Shown here piece by piece: positions 34,604-44,748 of a stretch of DNA of 64,000 nucleotides. The stretch is taken from NCBI GenBank assembly GCA_023014485.1, contig JAJOZX010008808.1, forward strand, positions 38,501-102,500, given 5' to 3'. Under the pieces are notes generated by a model. The model made no database searches and was not told the DNA's origin. It worked only from the letters and a program-made list of their open reading frames with translations. The stretch is from Bathynomus jamesi (lineage: Eukaryota > Arthropoda > Malacostraca > Isopoda > Cirolanidae). Both the position numbers and the translations under genes were made by a program. Each line of letters opens with the position of its first letter. Positions within the stretch are counted from its first letter, which is position 1.

Positions 34604-37571
34604 TAGGGTGTGTCGAATTTTTCAACGTTCAAATTCCAAATATGAGGGGTGCTAAAAAGTTGCAGCATGACTTAGGAATTCTAAAGATATTTTTGTTAAT
34701 TTAATATAATTTAGTTTTGCTTGGTAAGAAGCTACATAAAAATAGCGACTTTTTTTACTTTTTTGTGGAATTATATAATAATTATTATATTAATAATTAT
34801 ATATGCTGTATATATAATGCACTGCTGTTTTTGCTTATTTCACAGGTTGAAACCTATTCATCAGTGTGCTGAAGATTACTTGTCCGTCAGTGCTACCATC
34901 CTAACAAGTGGGAATTGACCTACAATGGCTTCTAAAAGGAGGACAAGACCGGGGACATTCACACATATGAGCAACCTAATTGGAACTGGTAGAGAGTTGT
35001 TGCCCTCTGAACTCCCAACTCTGCGAGACGTTCTGAAATATGGGCTACTGCTAAGAGAACAAAGTGGTGAGGATGTGAGAAACTACCCAGCAGCCAGTCT
35101 TGCAAAGGACATTTACCCTAAAGTGCTTGAAAAGTGGGAACGAGCAAACAGTTCTTTTGTAGCCCCCGTTGTAAATTCACGAGTCACAATCTTAAACAAA
35201 TCCAAGAGAGCTGGGAGCAGGCCAAAAACATATCTCTTGGGAAAGGAAAGCTACATGTCAAAGAGGCTTTCATTGCAAAACTTGACAAGCTTTTTGACAT
35301 CCTCAGTTGCAAGTGTAAAATTGTTCTCTGCTCTGAATTTGGCTGCCTTGCAGATGCTGGTTGCAAAAACGAAACTCACATTAACTGTACATGCCCTAGG
35401 GAGATGAAGATCCCTGTGAAGGAACTTGCTTTCATTAAAGGTCAGAGAGACAAGTCTGGTTCTATTGGACCACATCAGATTGGCTTGCCAGATCAACCTG
35501 AGCACAACAGACAAGTCAAAAAGCAGAAGCGGCAAGAAGACGAAAGAAGAAGGCTTGCTGAATATAAGCAGACAAGTAAGCAGGATGTTTCAATGCCATC
35601 AAATGAAATAATTTTCTCTGATGATGAAAATGAAGAACAAATAGCTGATGCTCAAGATGGAAAGGATGGAAGTTATGAAGTGACATTAGAAATACCAAGC
35701 ACGTCTTCAACTTCCAATAAAAAGCCAGAGTACAACACATTAGAAATACCTAATGTTGCTATGCATAGCATCAGATATGGTGTTGGCCTGCGTGCCATAG
35801 CTGCCATCACCACTGCTGCCTTTATGGATGCTGGCTTGATCACTGAAGAAGACAAGAGACTTGTAGTTGATCACAATAAAGTCAAGAGGGCCCAAGAAAA
35901 AGTTATGAGATCCCTGGATCAGGAATTTGATGATCTTTGTAAGAAGGGTGAAATTGACTGCATCATCTTTGACGCCGTCAAGATACAACTAAAGTTATGC
36001 TGAAAGCAGACAATTCAGATCGTCAGTTCCCCAGCATCATCAAAGAAGAGCATTATTCTGTGTGCAGTGAGCCAGGTGGAAGATATCTCTACCACTTCAC
36101 TCCTGAGAAAGGCTCAACGAGAAAAAAACCTGCTGAAGTTATTGCTGATAATCTTGTAGATTTCATGAAGAAGAAAGGCATTGATAAAAGCCTGCAGGCC
36201 ATTGGAGGTGATTCTACAAATGTTAACACTGGCTGGGAGGGTGGTTCCATGCATTGGGTAGAGGTCAAGCTTTGCCGTAAGCTGATCTGGTTGGTTTGTG
36301 CCCTCCACACTAACGAGTTACCCCTGCGACACTTGATCACAGCACTGGATGGGAAGACCTTGTCTAACAACAAGTGGACAGGTAATATTGGCAAGATGCT
36401 AGACACTGCAACCGAACTTGAAATTGATCCTTCATTCACGAAACTCTCAATTGGAGAGCCTCTTACTTCACTGAGTGACAATGTCGTAAAGGATCTCTCT
36501 ACTGATCAAGCGTACGGGTATAGGATCACACAGGCCATAAGGACAGGAGAACTTCCCACAGATCTGGCCCTTCTTGAAATTGGTCCAGTGAGCCATTCAA
36601 GGTGGTTGACAACAGCAAACAGGCTTTGTCGCATATGGGTTTCAAAACATGGCCTTAAAGGCAAAACCCTCAACAACTTAAGACTGATAGTGGAATACAT
36701 TGTTGGTGTGTACTACCCCTGTTGGTTCAACATCAAAGTAAAACACTCTTGGGTGGAAGGCCCACGCCACATCTTGTTTCAGCTGCGGCTAGTTAGGCTG
36801 CAAAGAAGGCTGTAGTGGATGCTGTTTTGCCAACCATCAAGCGCTCAGCATGGTATGCATTCAGCGAAATGATAATCCAGACACTCTTGTGATCAGATGA
36901 CAGTGAGGAGAGGAGAGCTGGTGTCCAAAAGATTGTTGACATCAACCCCAGTGCTTCTTCCGTGTTGGAGCTGACAGACTGGTCTGACGGGGTATTTGAA
37001 CCTCCTTTGACATGTAAATTGACTACAGCGGAAGTAAAGAAGTTTTTTGACAAGCCTATGCAAGTTCCACAGTGGCCCTGTCATGCTCAGTCAATAGAGA
37101 GGTGTGTGAAACAAGTCACAGAGGCAGCAGGCAGGGTGTATACACATGAGAAACGTGAGGGCTATATCAGAGGCCAAGAAGCAAGTCGGCGGCTGATGTC
37201 CAAGAACGAATCAAAGCAAGACTTGATGAAACTTGTTGTTTAAATATTTTTTTTACTGATGTCATTACTTTCTAATGTTGTTTTATGATTACAAGGATAT
37301 GTTTTATGATTACTAGGATATGTTTTATGCAGAGAAACTAAAATTTTTATAGCATTACCTGACAGTTTGAGAAGCTAAAATTAATAAATGGTGTTTTCCG
37401 AGAGCAATTTATGTGCTTTTTAATCAAACGTAGATTTACCAAGCTAAGTGTTGAGCAATCACAAAAATAATAGTAGATTTGAATTCTTCACATCCAAAAA
37501 CATATTTTTAAAACCCCTCAGTGAAGGAATTGGCAAAAATTAATTTTCACCTCCCAAATTGACACACCCTA
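34604..37571 (+). mobile_element. DNA transposon A4 (TAG-ended), nested in BEL gag
   Basis: Ends tagggtgtgtc on the left (34604) and its complement on the right (37571). The duplication acggtacaa / acggtataa occurs at 34595-34603 and 37572-37580, with one mismatch in nine. Because it sits in a BEL element whose LTRs are still about 98-99 percent alike, A4 is one of the youngest copies in the window. Confidence 0.9.
34925..37243 (+). pseudogene. Lineage-A transposase of A4, best-preserved copy
   Basis: Start at MASKRRTRPGTFTHMSN. Blocks in order: ELPTLRDVLKYGLLLREQ; a frameshift near 35140; the Cys cluster CKCKIVLC to CTCPRE (35300-35400); ELAFIKGQRDKSG; an acidic Ser-rich linker; VGLRAIAAITTAAFMDAGL; CIIFDAVK where others have FDGRKD, with a frameshift near 35985; AIGGDSTNVNTGWEGGSMHW; VCALHTNELPLRHLITALDG; DLSTDQAYGYRITQAIRTG; VSHSRWLTTANRLCRIWVS; a frameshift near 36800 and a stop near 36890; then WPCHAQSIERCVKQVTEAAG and KREGYIRGQEASRRL to TAA at 37243. 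Predicted length about 770 residues. Three or four lesions; otherwise complete. Confidence 0.8.
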
Positions 37572-38566
37572 ACGGTATAATTCCCATCTTTCATTGAAAA
37601 AGTTGAGAGTTTAATAGGTAATAAACCTTATATTTCAACTGTTGATAAGTTTAGCTACTTAACTAGTTTCCTTAAAGGCCCAGCCTATAACCTGATAGCC
37701 TATTTACCAGCCGTAGGGAATTCATATGAAGTAGCTATTGATCTCTTAAAACGTAATTACATTAATAAAGATGAGATTGTATTTGAATTATCTCAACAAA
37801 TTATTGATTTTGCACCCATAAAAGATAACCATAGTGATATGGAAAAATTTTATTCAAAATTAGAAGCTATTATAGGACAACTGGTCAGCAATGAGATAGA
37901 TGTTAAAGCTTCATCTTGGATTATACAAGGCATAATTCTTAGGTGCCTTCCTTTGAGGGTTAAAGATGTTTTAGTTCTAAAGACGGGAGAAAATTATCCT
38001 ACTCTTGAAAATATCAGAAAACACTTTCCAACTCTCCTAACTAATTACAAACTGAGAAATATTGCAACACAAAATAAGACCCAGACTATGGATAAACAAA
38101 AGACTGTCCCCAGAGACCAACTAGCTACAGCCAAACAGACAAAACTTGATACTGTAGAATCAAATGTGACCAACTGTAATACACGAACACCTACATTACA
38201 GAACTTTAATGTAACTGCTGCCTCAACTTACACACTACATTGCAAATTTTGTGCAAGTGATGAACACAGTAGTACTGGGTGTGACAAATATTCAGACTTT
38301 AACTCAAGAGCTAAAAGATGTGAACAGTTGAACCTATGTAAAAAGTGTACTGGCCAGGGACATTATAAGAAAGACTGTAAATCTAGGTTAAGATTCAAGT
38401 GTAAGTTTTGTAAAAGTTTACGACATGTCTCATCAATGTGTGATTCACCAAAGTGTCCAAACAATATTACTCAAACTCAAAAGATACCTCCACCAAACAA
38501 AGGTAATCAAGAAAATGCCACTTTCATGGGACATTGTTTGTTCAAACAACGTAACAAGAAACACTG

Positions 38567-40407
38567 AGATTCTTTTACCAACTATTACTTTGGACTTAGT
38601 GAATAGTGAGGGTAGCACCACTCCAGTGAGATGTCTTATAGACTGTTGTTCTCAACAAACATTTGTTTCGCAAAATGTAGTTAATAAATTGGGTTTGACA
38701 CCAAACCCGAATGAACAAAAACTCAATATTGCATCCTTTGTTAAGGATAACTCGGACAAAAAGCTATAAGACAATTGACCTGGAACTACATTTAGAAAAT
38801 AAATTAGAGAAAATTGAAGCAGTTATTATTTCTAAAGTAGGACAAAACAAACTGGTTATACCCAAACTAGAACAAACCATAAATCATTTGGGAAAACACT
38901 ACAAAATAGCTGATAGACATATCACAAACAACACAGTAGCTAACATTGAAATGTTAATAGGGGCAGATTATATTAATCTTATTCATAAGGGCATAGTAAA
39001 GATAGGTAATGGTATAGCTTATCAGACTATATCAGGGATAGCCCCTTTGGGTGACCTATCCAAATACAACCTAGACCTAAACCAAAATAGTTCATGACTA
39101 ACAAATACTGTACTATGTGCCTCAACTCAGTCCTACATAACACCTGTAAGAATAGCAACACTTTGAATAATATTATATCAACTGAAAACATTAATTCATC
39201 ACTATCAAATGAAACTCTGGATGAGGCAATTCAAACTTTATGGTTGCTAGAATCTGTGGGTATATATGACACAAATCAAACTTCAGAAGATCAGTTAATG
39301 GTAGAAAGATTTGAAGACACCATTCAGTGCAAAGACAATAGTTATTTTGTTGAGTTACCTTGGAAAATAAATTGTCCAACTTTAAGAGATAATCTCAAAG
39401 TAGCTAAAGGACATTTATATAAAGTAATGAAAAAACTCAAACAAGATAATAATATTCAAAGTACAGTGATGTCTTCAAAGAACAGCTACAGAAAGGCTTC
39501 ATTGAAGAAGTAACAAATAACCCTTTTAAAAAAGATGGTTGTCATTATTTAACCCACAGGGGGGTTTATCGACAAGATGCCCCAACAACAAAACTCAGAG
39601 TAGTATATAACTGTAGCCTCAAAGACAGTGATAAACACAGTTTGAATGATTGCCTGATTGAGGGTCCTAATCTCATTTCTGACCTTGTGAAGATCTTACT
39701 GAGGTTCAGGTTAGATAAATATGCCGTACAAAGTGACATTTCAAAGGCATTTTTGAGAATAAATCTTAAAAATGAATATGATAAGAACCAATTTAGGTTC
39801 TTATGGTTCAAGGATCCATTTGATTTGAATAAAGGGTTCATAACCTATAGATTTAATGTTGTGTTGTTTGGAGCCAATTGCTCACCTAGCCTATTAGCAG
39901 TGACAATTGGACATCATTTGAACCAGTTTAATAACTCTTTAACATTGAACTTCCTTAAGGAACATTTTTACGTAGACAATCTAATAGGCTCAACAACAAA
40001 AAATCTGAATTATCTGAAGTCTATGAACACACTCAAAACATTATGCAACAAGGTAACTTTGAACTTAGAGAGTGGATTTCAAATGATGAGGATTTAAACA
40101 AAAGATTTTAAAGGATAATAATGGTCTTACTGAGCCATCAGACAGAGTTAAAACTTTAGGTATGAACTGGTATTTGGATGCAACTTCTACCAGTCATGAT
40201 TCAATCTGTACTAAAGGTTTTAAACTTGATGAGGAAGCAAATACTAAAAGACAAATATTATCAGAGGCTTCCCAAATATTTGATCCCATGGGTCTATTCC
40301 TGCCTTCAACAATAAAATCAAAGATTCTCCTCCAAGAAATTTGGAGGACAAATGTTGGGTGGGATGATCCAATAACAATGAAGATCAAAAATCTTGGAAG
40401 AAGTTAG
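38567..40407 (+). pseudogene. pol: BEL protease and reverse transcriptase, broken
   Basis: The protease-like region reads VRCLIDCCSQQTFVSQ (about 38625), where BEL proteases normally have D-S/T-G; the Gly position is Cys, so activity is doubtful. NTVANIEMLIGADYINL (38940) is the usual protease tail. The pre-RT region has LDEAIQTLWLLESVGIYD. RT blocks: THRGVYRQDAPTTKLRVVYN (39550), DKYAVQSDISKAFLRINL (39715), VVLFGANCSPSLLAVTIGHH, and HFYVDNLIGSTTKNL (39965) with YVDN at the catalytic site. Then QIFDPMGLFLPSTIKSKILL (40275). Frameshifts near 38540, 38770, 39100, 39500, 40095 and 40405. Confidence 0.85.
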
Positions 40408-40424
40408 CTGCTGATTTAACAAAA

Positions 40425-41303
40425 GTGCAGAACATTAAAATTCAAAGGTGCTGTGGGTTTAGGGATAAGCCCCAGAGACTTCATGTGTTTGCTGATGCAA
40501 GCACACAAGCTTATGGGTGCTGTGCGTATCTTGTAAGTCCTACAGAAAGTCATCTAATTTATGCAAAAGGGAAAGTTGCACCTCTCAAACCTACCCGAAC
40601 CATACCTCAATTGGAACTATTGGCTGCTGCATTAGCCATTAAAACCATTTCATTGCTTAAGGATGCTTACCATGATGTGAACATAACTGATATCCACATC
40701 TGGCTTGACAGTCAGATTTGTCTTGCCTGGATACGGAATGATAGCATTAATAGTAAGAATATCTTTGTAAGAAATAGGCTAAAAGAAATAGCTGAAGCTA
40801 ATGAAAGCCTACAAGTAAACTTTCACTATGTTCCAACTAAACAAAATCCAGCAGACTTTCTGACCAGAGGTTTATCCTACAAGTTGTTGAAGTCAAACAA
40901 AACTTGGTTTATGGGACCTAAGTGGCTCTGTAATACAGACCAATGGCCTGTGGAACAAGTTAACTTGACATTAAATTTAATCTTTTCAAATGAAAAGGTT
41001 GAACCAATCACTAATTATGAACAGTATTCTGATTTCAGCAAACTTGTCAGGGTCACAGCCTACTGTTTGAGGTTTGCTCACAACTGTTTAACTACAATAA
41101 ACAAACAGCTAAATAAAAACAATCATAATTATACAGAAGTTGCAACCAAGTACTGGATAGGGCATGCACAACAAAAGGAGTACAATAAAGAGTTAGAATT
41201 CTTGACTAATGGGAAACAAACAAAAGAACCTGTACCATCAGTAGTTGTGGATCTAAATTTGTTCAGAGATGAGGAAGGCCTTCTAAGTGTAAAGGGAGAT
41301 TAG
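40425..41303 (+). CDS. pol: BEL RNase H and connection region, one open frame
   Basis: A single open frame of 292 codons within the damaged pol. It carries LHVFADASTQAYGCCAYLVS (first Asp), TIPQLELLAAALAIKTI (Glu), IHIWLDSQICLAWIRND (second Asp) and HYVPTKQNPADFLTRGL, the family signature before the integrase. It removes template RNA during reverse transcription. Its intactness contrasts with the frameshifts on each side. It is translated as part of the polyprotein, so it is not an independent gene. Confidence 0.85.
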   Translation: MQNIKIQRCCGFRDKPQRLHVFADASTQAYGCCAYLVSPTESHLIYAKGKVAPLKPTRTIPQLELLAAALAIKTISLLKDAYHDVNITDIHIWLDSQICLAWIRNDSINSKNIFVRNRLKEIAEANESLQVNFHYVPTKQNPADFLTRGLSYKLLKSNKTWFMGPKWLCNTDQWPVEQVNLTLNLIFSNEKVEPITNYEQYSDFSKLVRVTAYCLRFAHNCLTTINKQLNKNNHNYTEVATKYWIGHAQQKEYNKELEFLTNGKQTKEPVPSVVVDLNLFRDEEGLLSVKGD

Positions 41304-42687
41304 ACAAATCAAAACTGTCATACAAAAGCAAACATCCAATCCTTTTACCTAGATTTAGCTATTTGACCACATTAATCATCAGACAAACACACAATGATGT
41401 ACATCATATGGGGGTACCACAGACACTAACTACATTAAGAAAAACTTATTGGATACCCAAGGGAAGGATCACTGTTAAAACAGTCCTGAGTGAGTGTGTC
41501 ACATGTAGGCGTATTCATGCTAGGCCCTATAGGAAACCAAATCCTCCTGCTTTGCCAGAGGAGAGAGTTACTCTCAACAGACCCTTTGAGACTGTAGGCA
41601 TTGACTATACAGGAGCATTGACTGTATGGGTGGTTGACACTGAACAAAAATGTACATTGTACTGTTTACATGTGCTGGCTCACGAGCTGTTTATCTGGAT
41701 GTTGTGGAGGACCTTACAGCAGAATCTTTTGTTGCTGTCTTTAAGAGATTCTGTGCACGACATTCAGTACCCAAGACAGTTTGGACTGACAATGCTACAT
41801 ATTTCAAGGCTGGTGAACAAGTAATCCACGACTTGTTAAGCGATGAACTCACACAATTATATATACAAAATTCAAATAAGGTGGAAGTATATTCCAGTTG
41901 CCTCTCCTTGGTATGGTTCTATCTGGGAGAGGAATATACAAACAGTAAAGAATTGCTTGAAGAAAGCAATTGGTAAAAAACAGATACACTTATTTGAGTT
42001 GCTCACTCTCCTGGCTGAGATTGAGATCATCATCAACAATAGACCACTCACTTATGTGAGTGACAACATTAATGACCCGGAACCATTAACTCCAAATCAT
42101 TTGATTCGGGAGAACAAGTTAGTCTCCTGCCGGACTACAATATAGACTCTTCAGAAGACCCAAACTGGACTCAACGACACGATGAACTCCAGACTAAGTT
42201 ACAACACTTAACTAGAGTTAAAGCTCATTTCATTAAACAGTGGAAAACTGAGTACTTGATGGGTCTAAGGGAGAGACATAAACAAATGACTAAGAAGGAT
42301 TGGTCTGACACAATTAAGGTAGGGGACCTTGTTCTCATACATGACAGTACTCCAAGACAATACTGGCCTCTGGCTAGAGTTTTAGAACTCAGACCAGGGG
42401 CAGACGGGGTAACAAGAGTGGTCAAATTAAGGACTTCAACGGGTGACACAACAAGAGACATTTCTCTTTTGTACCCTTTAGAGTCTGGACCCAAAACAAT
42501 GGACTTTGGAGAACCTTCTCCACTGACAGTAACAACTGGAGACACTGAACTTCCAGTAACTATTCCTTTGACAGTAGGAGTGGTAACGCATCCTACTACA
42601 ACATTGACAGACACAAGACCTCAGCGACAAACAGCATTAAAGGCGCGACTAGTTTTACAACAAAAAATAGATGCTGGGGAATTGTAA
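41304..42687 (+). pseudogene. pol: BEL integrase with C-terminal DUF5641-type domain, one or two frameshifts
   Basis: Zinc-binding N-terminus HNDVHHMGVPQTLTTLRKTY ... CVTCRR (41390-41510). Catalytic core: FETVGIDYTGAL (first Asp), a frameshift near 41640, YLDVVEDLTAESFVAVFKRF, VWTDNATYFKAGEQ (second Asp), a frameshift near 41870, and SPWYGSIWERNIQTVKN (catalytic Glu), then INNRPLTYVSDNIND. C-terminal part 42256-42687 contains WSDTIKVGDLVLIHD, YWPLARVLELRPGADGVTRV and REISLLYPLE-type text (here RDISLLYPLES), the domain that ends BEL integrases. The D, D and E codons are all present. Confidence 0.85.
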
Positions 42688-42926
42688 TTTTATCTTCTAA
42701 CTTTCACTTTTTCTTTTCTTATGGTAAAGACCATAGACAGTTTCATCCTATGGATGTATATTTTCTCTTCTAATTAAATGCTACATCTTCTCCATGAGAA
42801 GGTGAGGATAAGTCACTGTTAATCAGATTAACAGGCATTTACAGTCAAATAGTTAGCTAGTCTACACTCAGACATAAAAATTGGTGACAATGACACCAAA
42901 ATTTTTATCTCCCGGGGCCCCCAGTA
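42688..42926 (+). other. BEL 3' untranslated region with candidate polypurine-tract position
   Basis: No frame. The bases just before the 3' LTR are atctcccggggcccccag, not a normal purine run, so the plus-strand primer site is unclear. Confidence 0.5.
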
Positions 42927-43647
42927 TATGGAAAACTGATGTGTGGGTAGTTGGGAGGTAACGAAATGGTTCACTGAGTAGGTAGGTAGTTAATCTAACA
43001 ATTATTAAATTCCTTTTATGTCAATAACTGGGTGGATGAAACCAATTGGTTGCTCACCAGAGTTATTCTCCACACTAGTATTTATATACTGTGTGACAAG
43101 AGCGTGCTCGGTAATAGATATACATTACCGATCAACCAACCGAAGAAAAAACTAAGAGGACGCTGGTGGAAAAAGCCCCGCGAAAAGGAGAACAAAGGAG
43201 AACGAAAACGAGGAACGGGGCGACAAGACGGAACGAGAGAAGGGAGAAGAACAGACAACGAAAAAAGATCCCCACCAGCAAGTACGCTCTTAACAATTAA
43301 ACAAGACAGGAAAAGGGACTCTCTAATAATTAGCAGTAAGTGACTAATTGTGTTTTAACCCAGTTAGAAGTAAACTCATTAAATTAAGCTGGGTCAAACA
43401 ACTTAGGCCTACATTGTGGCCTAAGACCTAGCATCAACTCATAGCTTAACAAAGGTGAAGGTAGATTGCCCTAACCTAATTTGGTGAGGAATCCTACTGT
43501 GGACCTCAATTTATCTGCCCGCTCTGGACCATTTCCGGAATCTCTAGGCTGACCCTTACAAGGCTAGACTTAATCTACTCTATAGTTAGACTGGAGATAT
43601 TAGGGGTGGGTTAATTGGGGACCAATTCATACAGAGCATTTTTCACA
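42927..43647 (+). repeat. 3' LTR of the BEL element
   Basis: Nearly identical to 33120-33841. Differences seen include one fewer A near 42966 and single-base changes such as ataattagc for ataactagc and cctaagacc for cctaggacc. Confidence 0.9.
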
Positions 43648-43658
43648 CTAGTGTACAC

Positions 43659-44238
43659 ATTTAATTCTCTTGTGATTTGTCTCCTTTATATACAAAGTAA
43701 GTTCTTTTCAAGATGTCCGGTATGTCTTCTTTGTCTAAAGATCTTCATATTAAATGCAGAGGCGTAGCTTTTTCTTCTTTACAGTTTTTATTAGTGTATA
43801 ACGTTCCTTTTGTCTGAACAGGGCTTTGACTTTACGCCGGGCAAAACTGAACGAGTTTATAGGACAAATGAAAAGACATTTATATATGTCTTTTCATTTG
43901 TCCTATAAACTCGTTCAGTTTTGCCCGGCGTAAAGTCAGTTTTTAATATATTACAATCAATAATCTCTTTGTAATTCTTGTTCAAAGAAATTCCTGTTGT
44001 CACTTCCCATTTGATTTTGAAATATTAGAAACTGATTTGTTTTGTACTCTTACAATATTTTAGATGTGACGTTCAGATAGTTAGATTCTCATTCCTTAGA
44101 GATCCAATGTTCCTGTTTTTTTCCAAAATTACAGAAATATTTTGAATTTTCGTTAATTGCGTAGTTCTATGGCATCTTCTTCCTTCTCTGTTTTTCTATA
44201 TTAGCGTATTTAGGTCAAAGTCCAATATTATGGAAAAA
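43659..44238 (-). pseudogene. LINE family 2, copy 1, RT fingers and linker fragment
   Basis: Text such as cttttcaagatgtccggtat and agaaatattttgaattttcg parallels 51.68 kb and 52.06 kb of LINE copy 2. It holds an inverted duplication of its own sequence (43827-43938). It ends at transposon A6. The continuation beyond A6 (from 47985) could not be recognised. Confidence 0.6.
43827..43938. repeat. Perfect 53-bp inverted duplication with a 6-nt loop, inside the LINE
   Basis: Arms 43827-43879 and 43886-43938 are exact reverse complements, separated by ttatat. The right arm is LINE sequence in its expected orientation; the left arm is its inverted copy. It is therefore a local inverted duplication and not a transposon end. 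Confidence 0.85.
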
Positions 44239-44748
44239 CTATACACTAGGGTGGAGCGAAAAATACTTTTTTTCTAGTATGAAGTTCTAATAGTGATTAA
44301 AAGTTGCATTTAGAGGACGATATATACCTGCCAAAATATGAGTTCATTTGTTTAATATTTTCAGCTGCCACCAGGGGGCTAAATTTAACAATTTTGGGTA
44401 AAAAGGAAAAAAATGCTTCTATTTTAGGTTTATCAAACTATTATAAACTTTATCTTAGAATTATCTAATAGTTTGATTAAGATTCTTAAATGATAAGAAT
44501 TTGTTTTGTAAAAATGCCTTTTCATATGGTTAATATCTTCAGCTGCCACAAGAGGGCTGAAGTTAACTTAAAATGACAATTAAGTATGATTCTGTATTTA
44601 CTTGAAAAAGGAACAGTAATAAATTAGGATATGTCTCCTCCTTTATACTGGCTTGAGACAGTTAAGAAACGTTATTTCGTGCCTTAGCGGAGTTACCACC
44701 CTTTCCCCAACCAACCTCCCTCTAGAAAGGGTTCTTGCTGAAGACTAT

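Larger units (their letters stand above)
34160..38566 (+). pseudogene. gag: BEL gag, interrupted by A4
   Basis: The first part, 34160-34603, starts MDSGELKKLKKKRGGKLG and contains a coiled-coil-like charged stretch (KLEKKKKEIIAIDENISELV) and the typical LPTLLVPTFEGDTVQ. A4 interrupts here. The frame continues at 37581 with FPSFIEKVESLIGNKPYIS and YLTSFLKGPAYNLIAYLP. Three Cys/His knuckles follow at about 38240-38460: CKFCASDEHSSTGC, CKKCTGQGHYKKDC and CKFCKSLRHVSSMC. The element assembled virus-like particles when active (family knowledge). Apart from A4 this gag is open, which fits a young insertion. Confidence 0.85.
33120..43647 (+). mobile_element. BEL/Pao LTR retrotransposon with transposon A4 nested inside
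   Basis: Two LTRs (33120-33841, 42927-43647) flank gag, aspartic protease, RT, RNase H and integrase in the BEL/Pao order. The 4-bp duplication ctag occurs at 33116-33119 and 43648-43651. It lies exactly at the tip of transposon A5. LTRs differ at only about ten positions by eye, so the insertion is fairly young. The coding part nevertheless has several frameshifts. Confidence 0.9.

Noticed and set aside
40425..41303. Independent host RNase H gene
   Set aside because: It is the RNase H part of the BEL polyprotein. The flanking frames hold RT and integrase of the same element.
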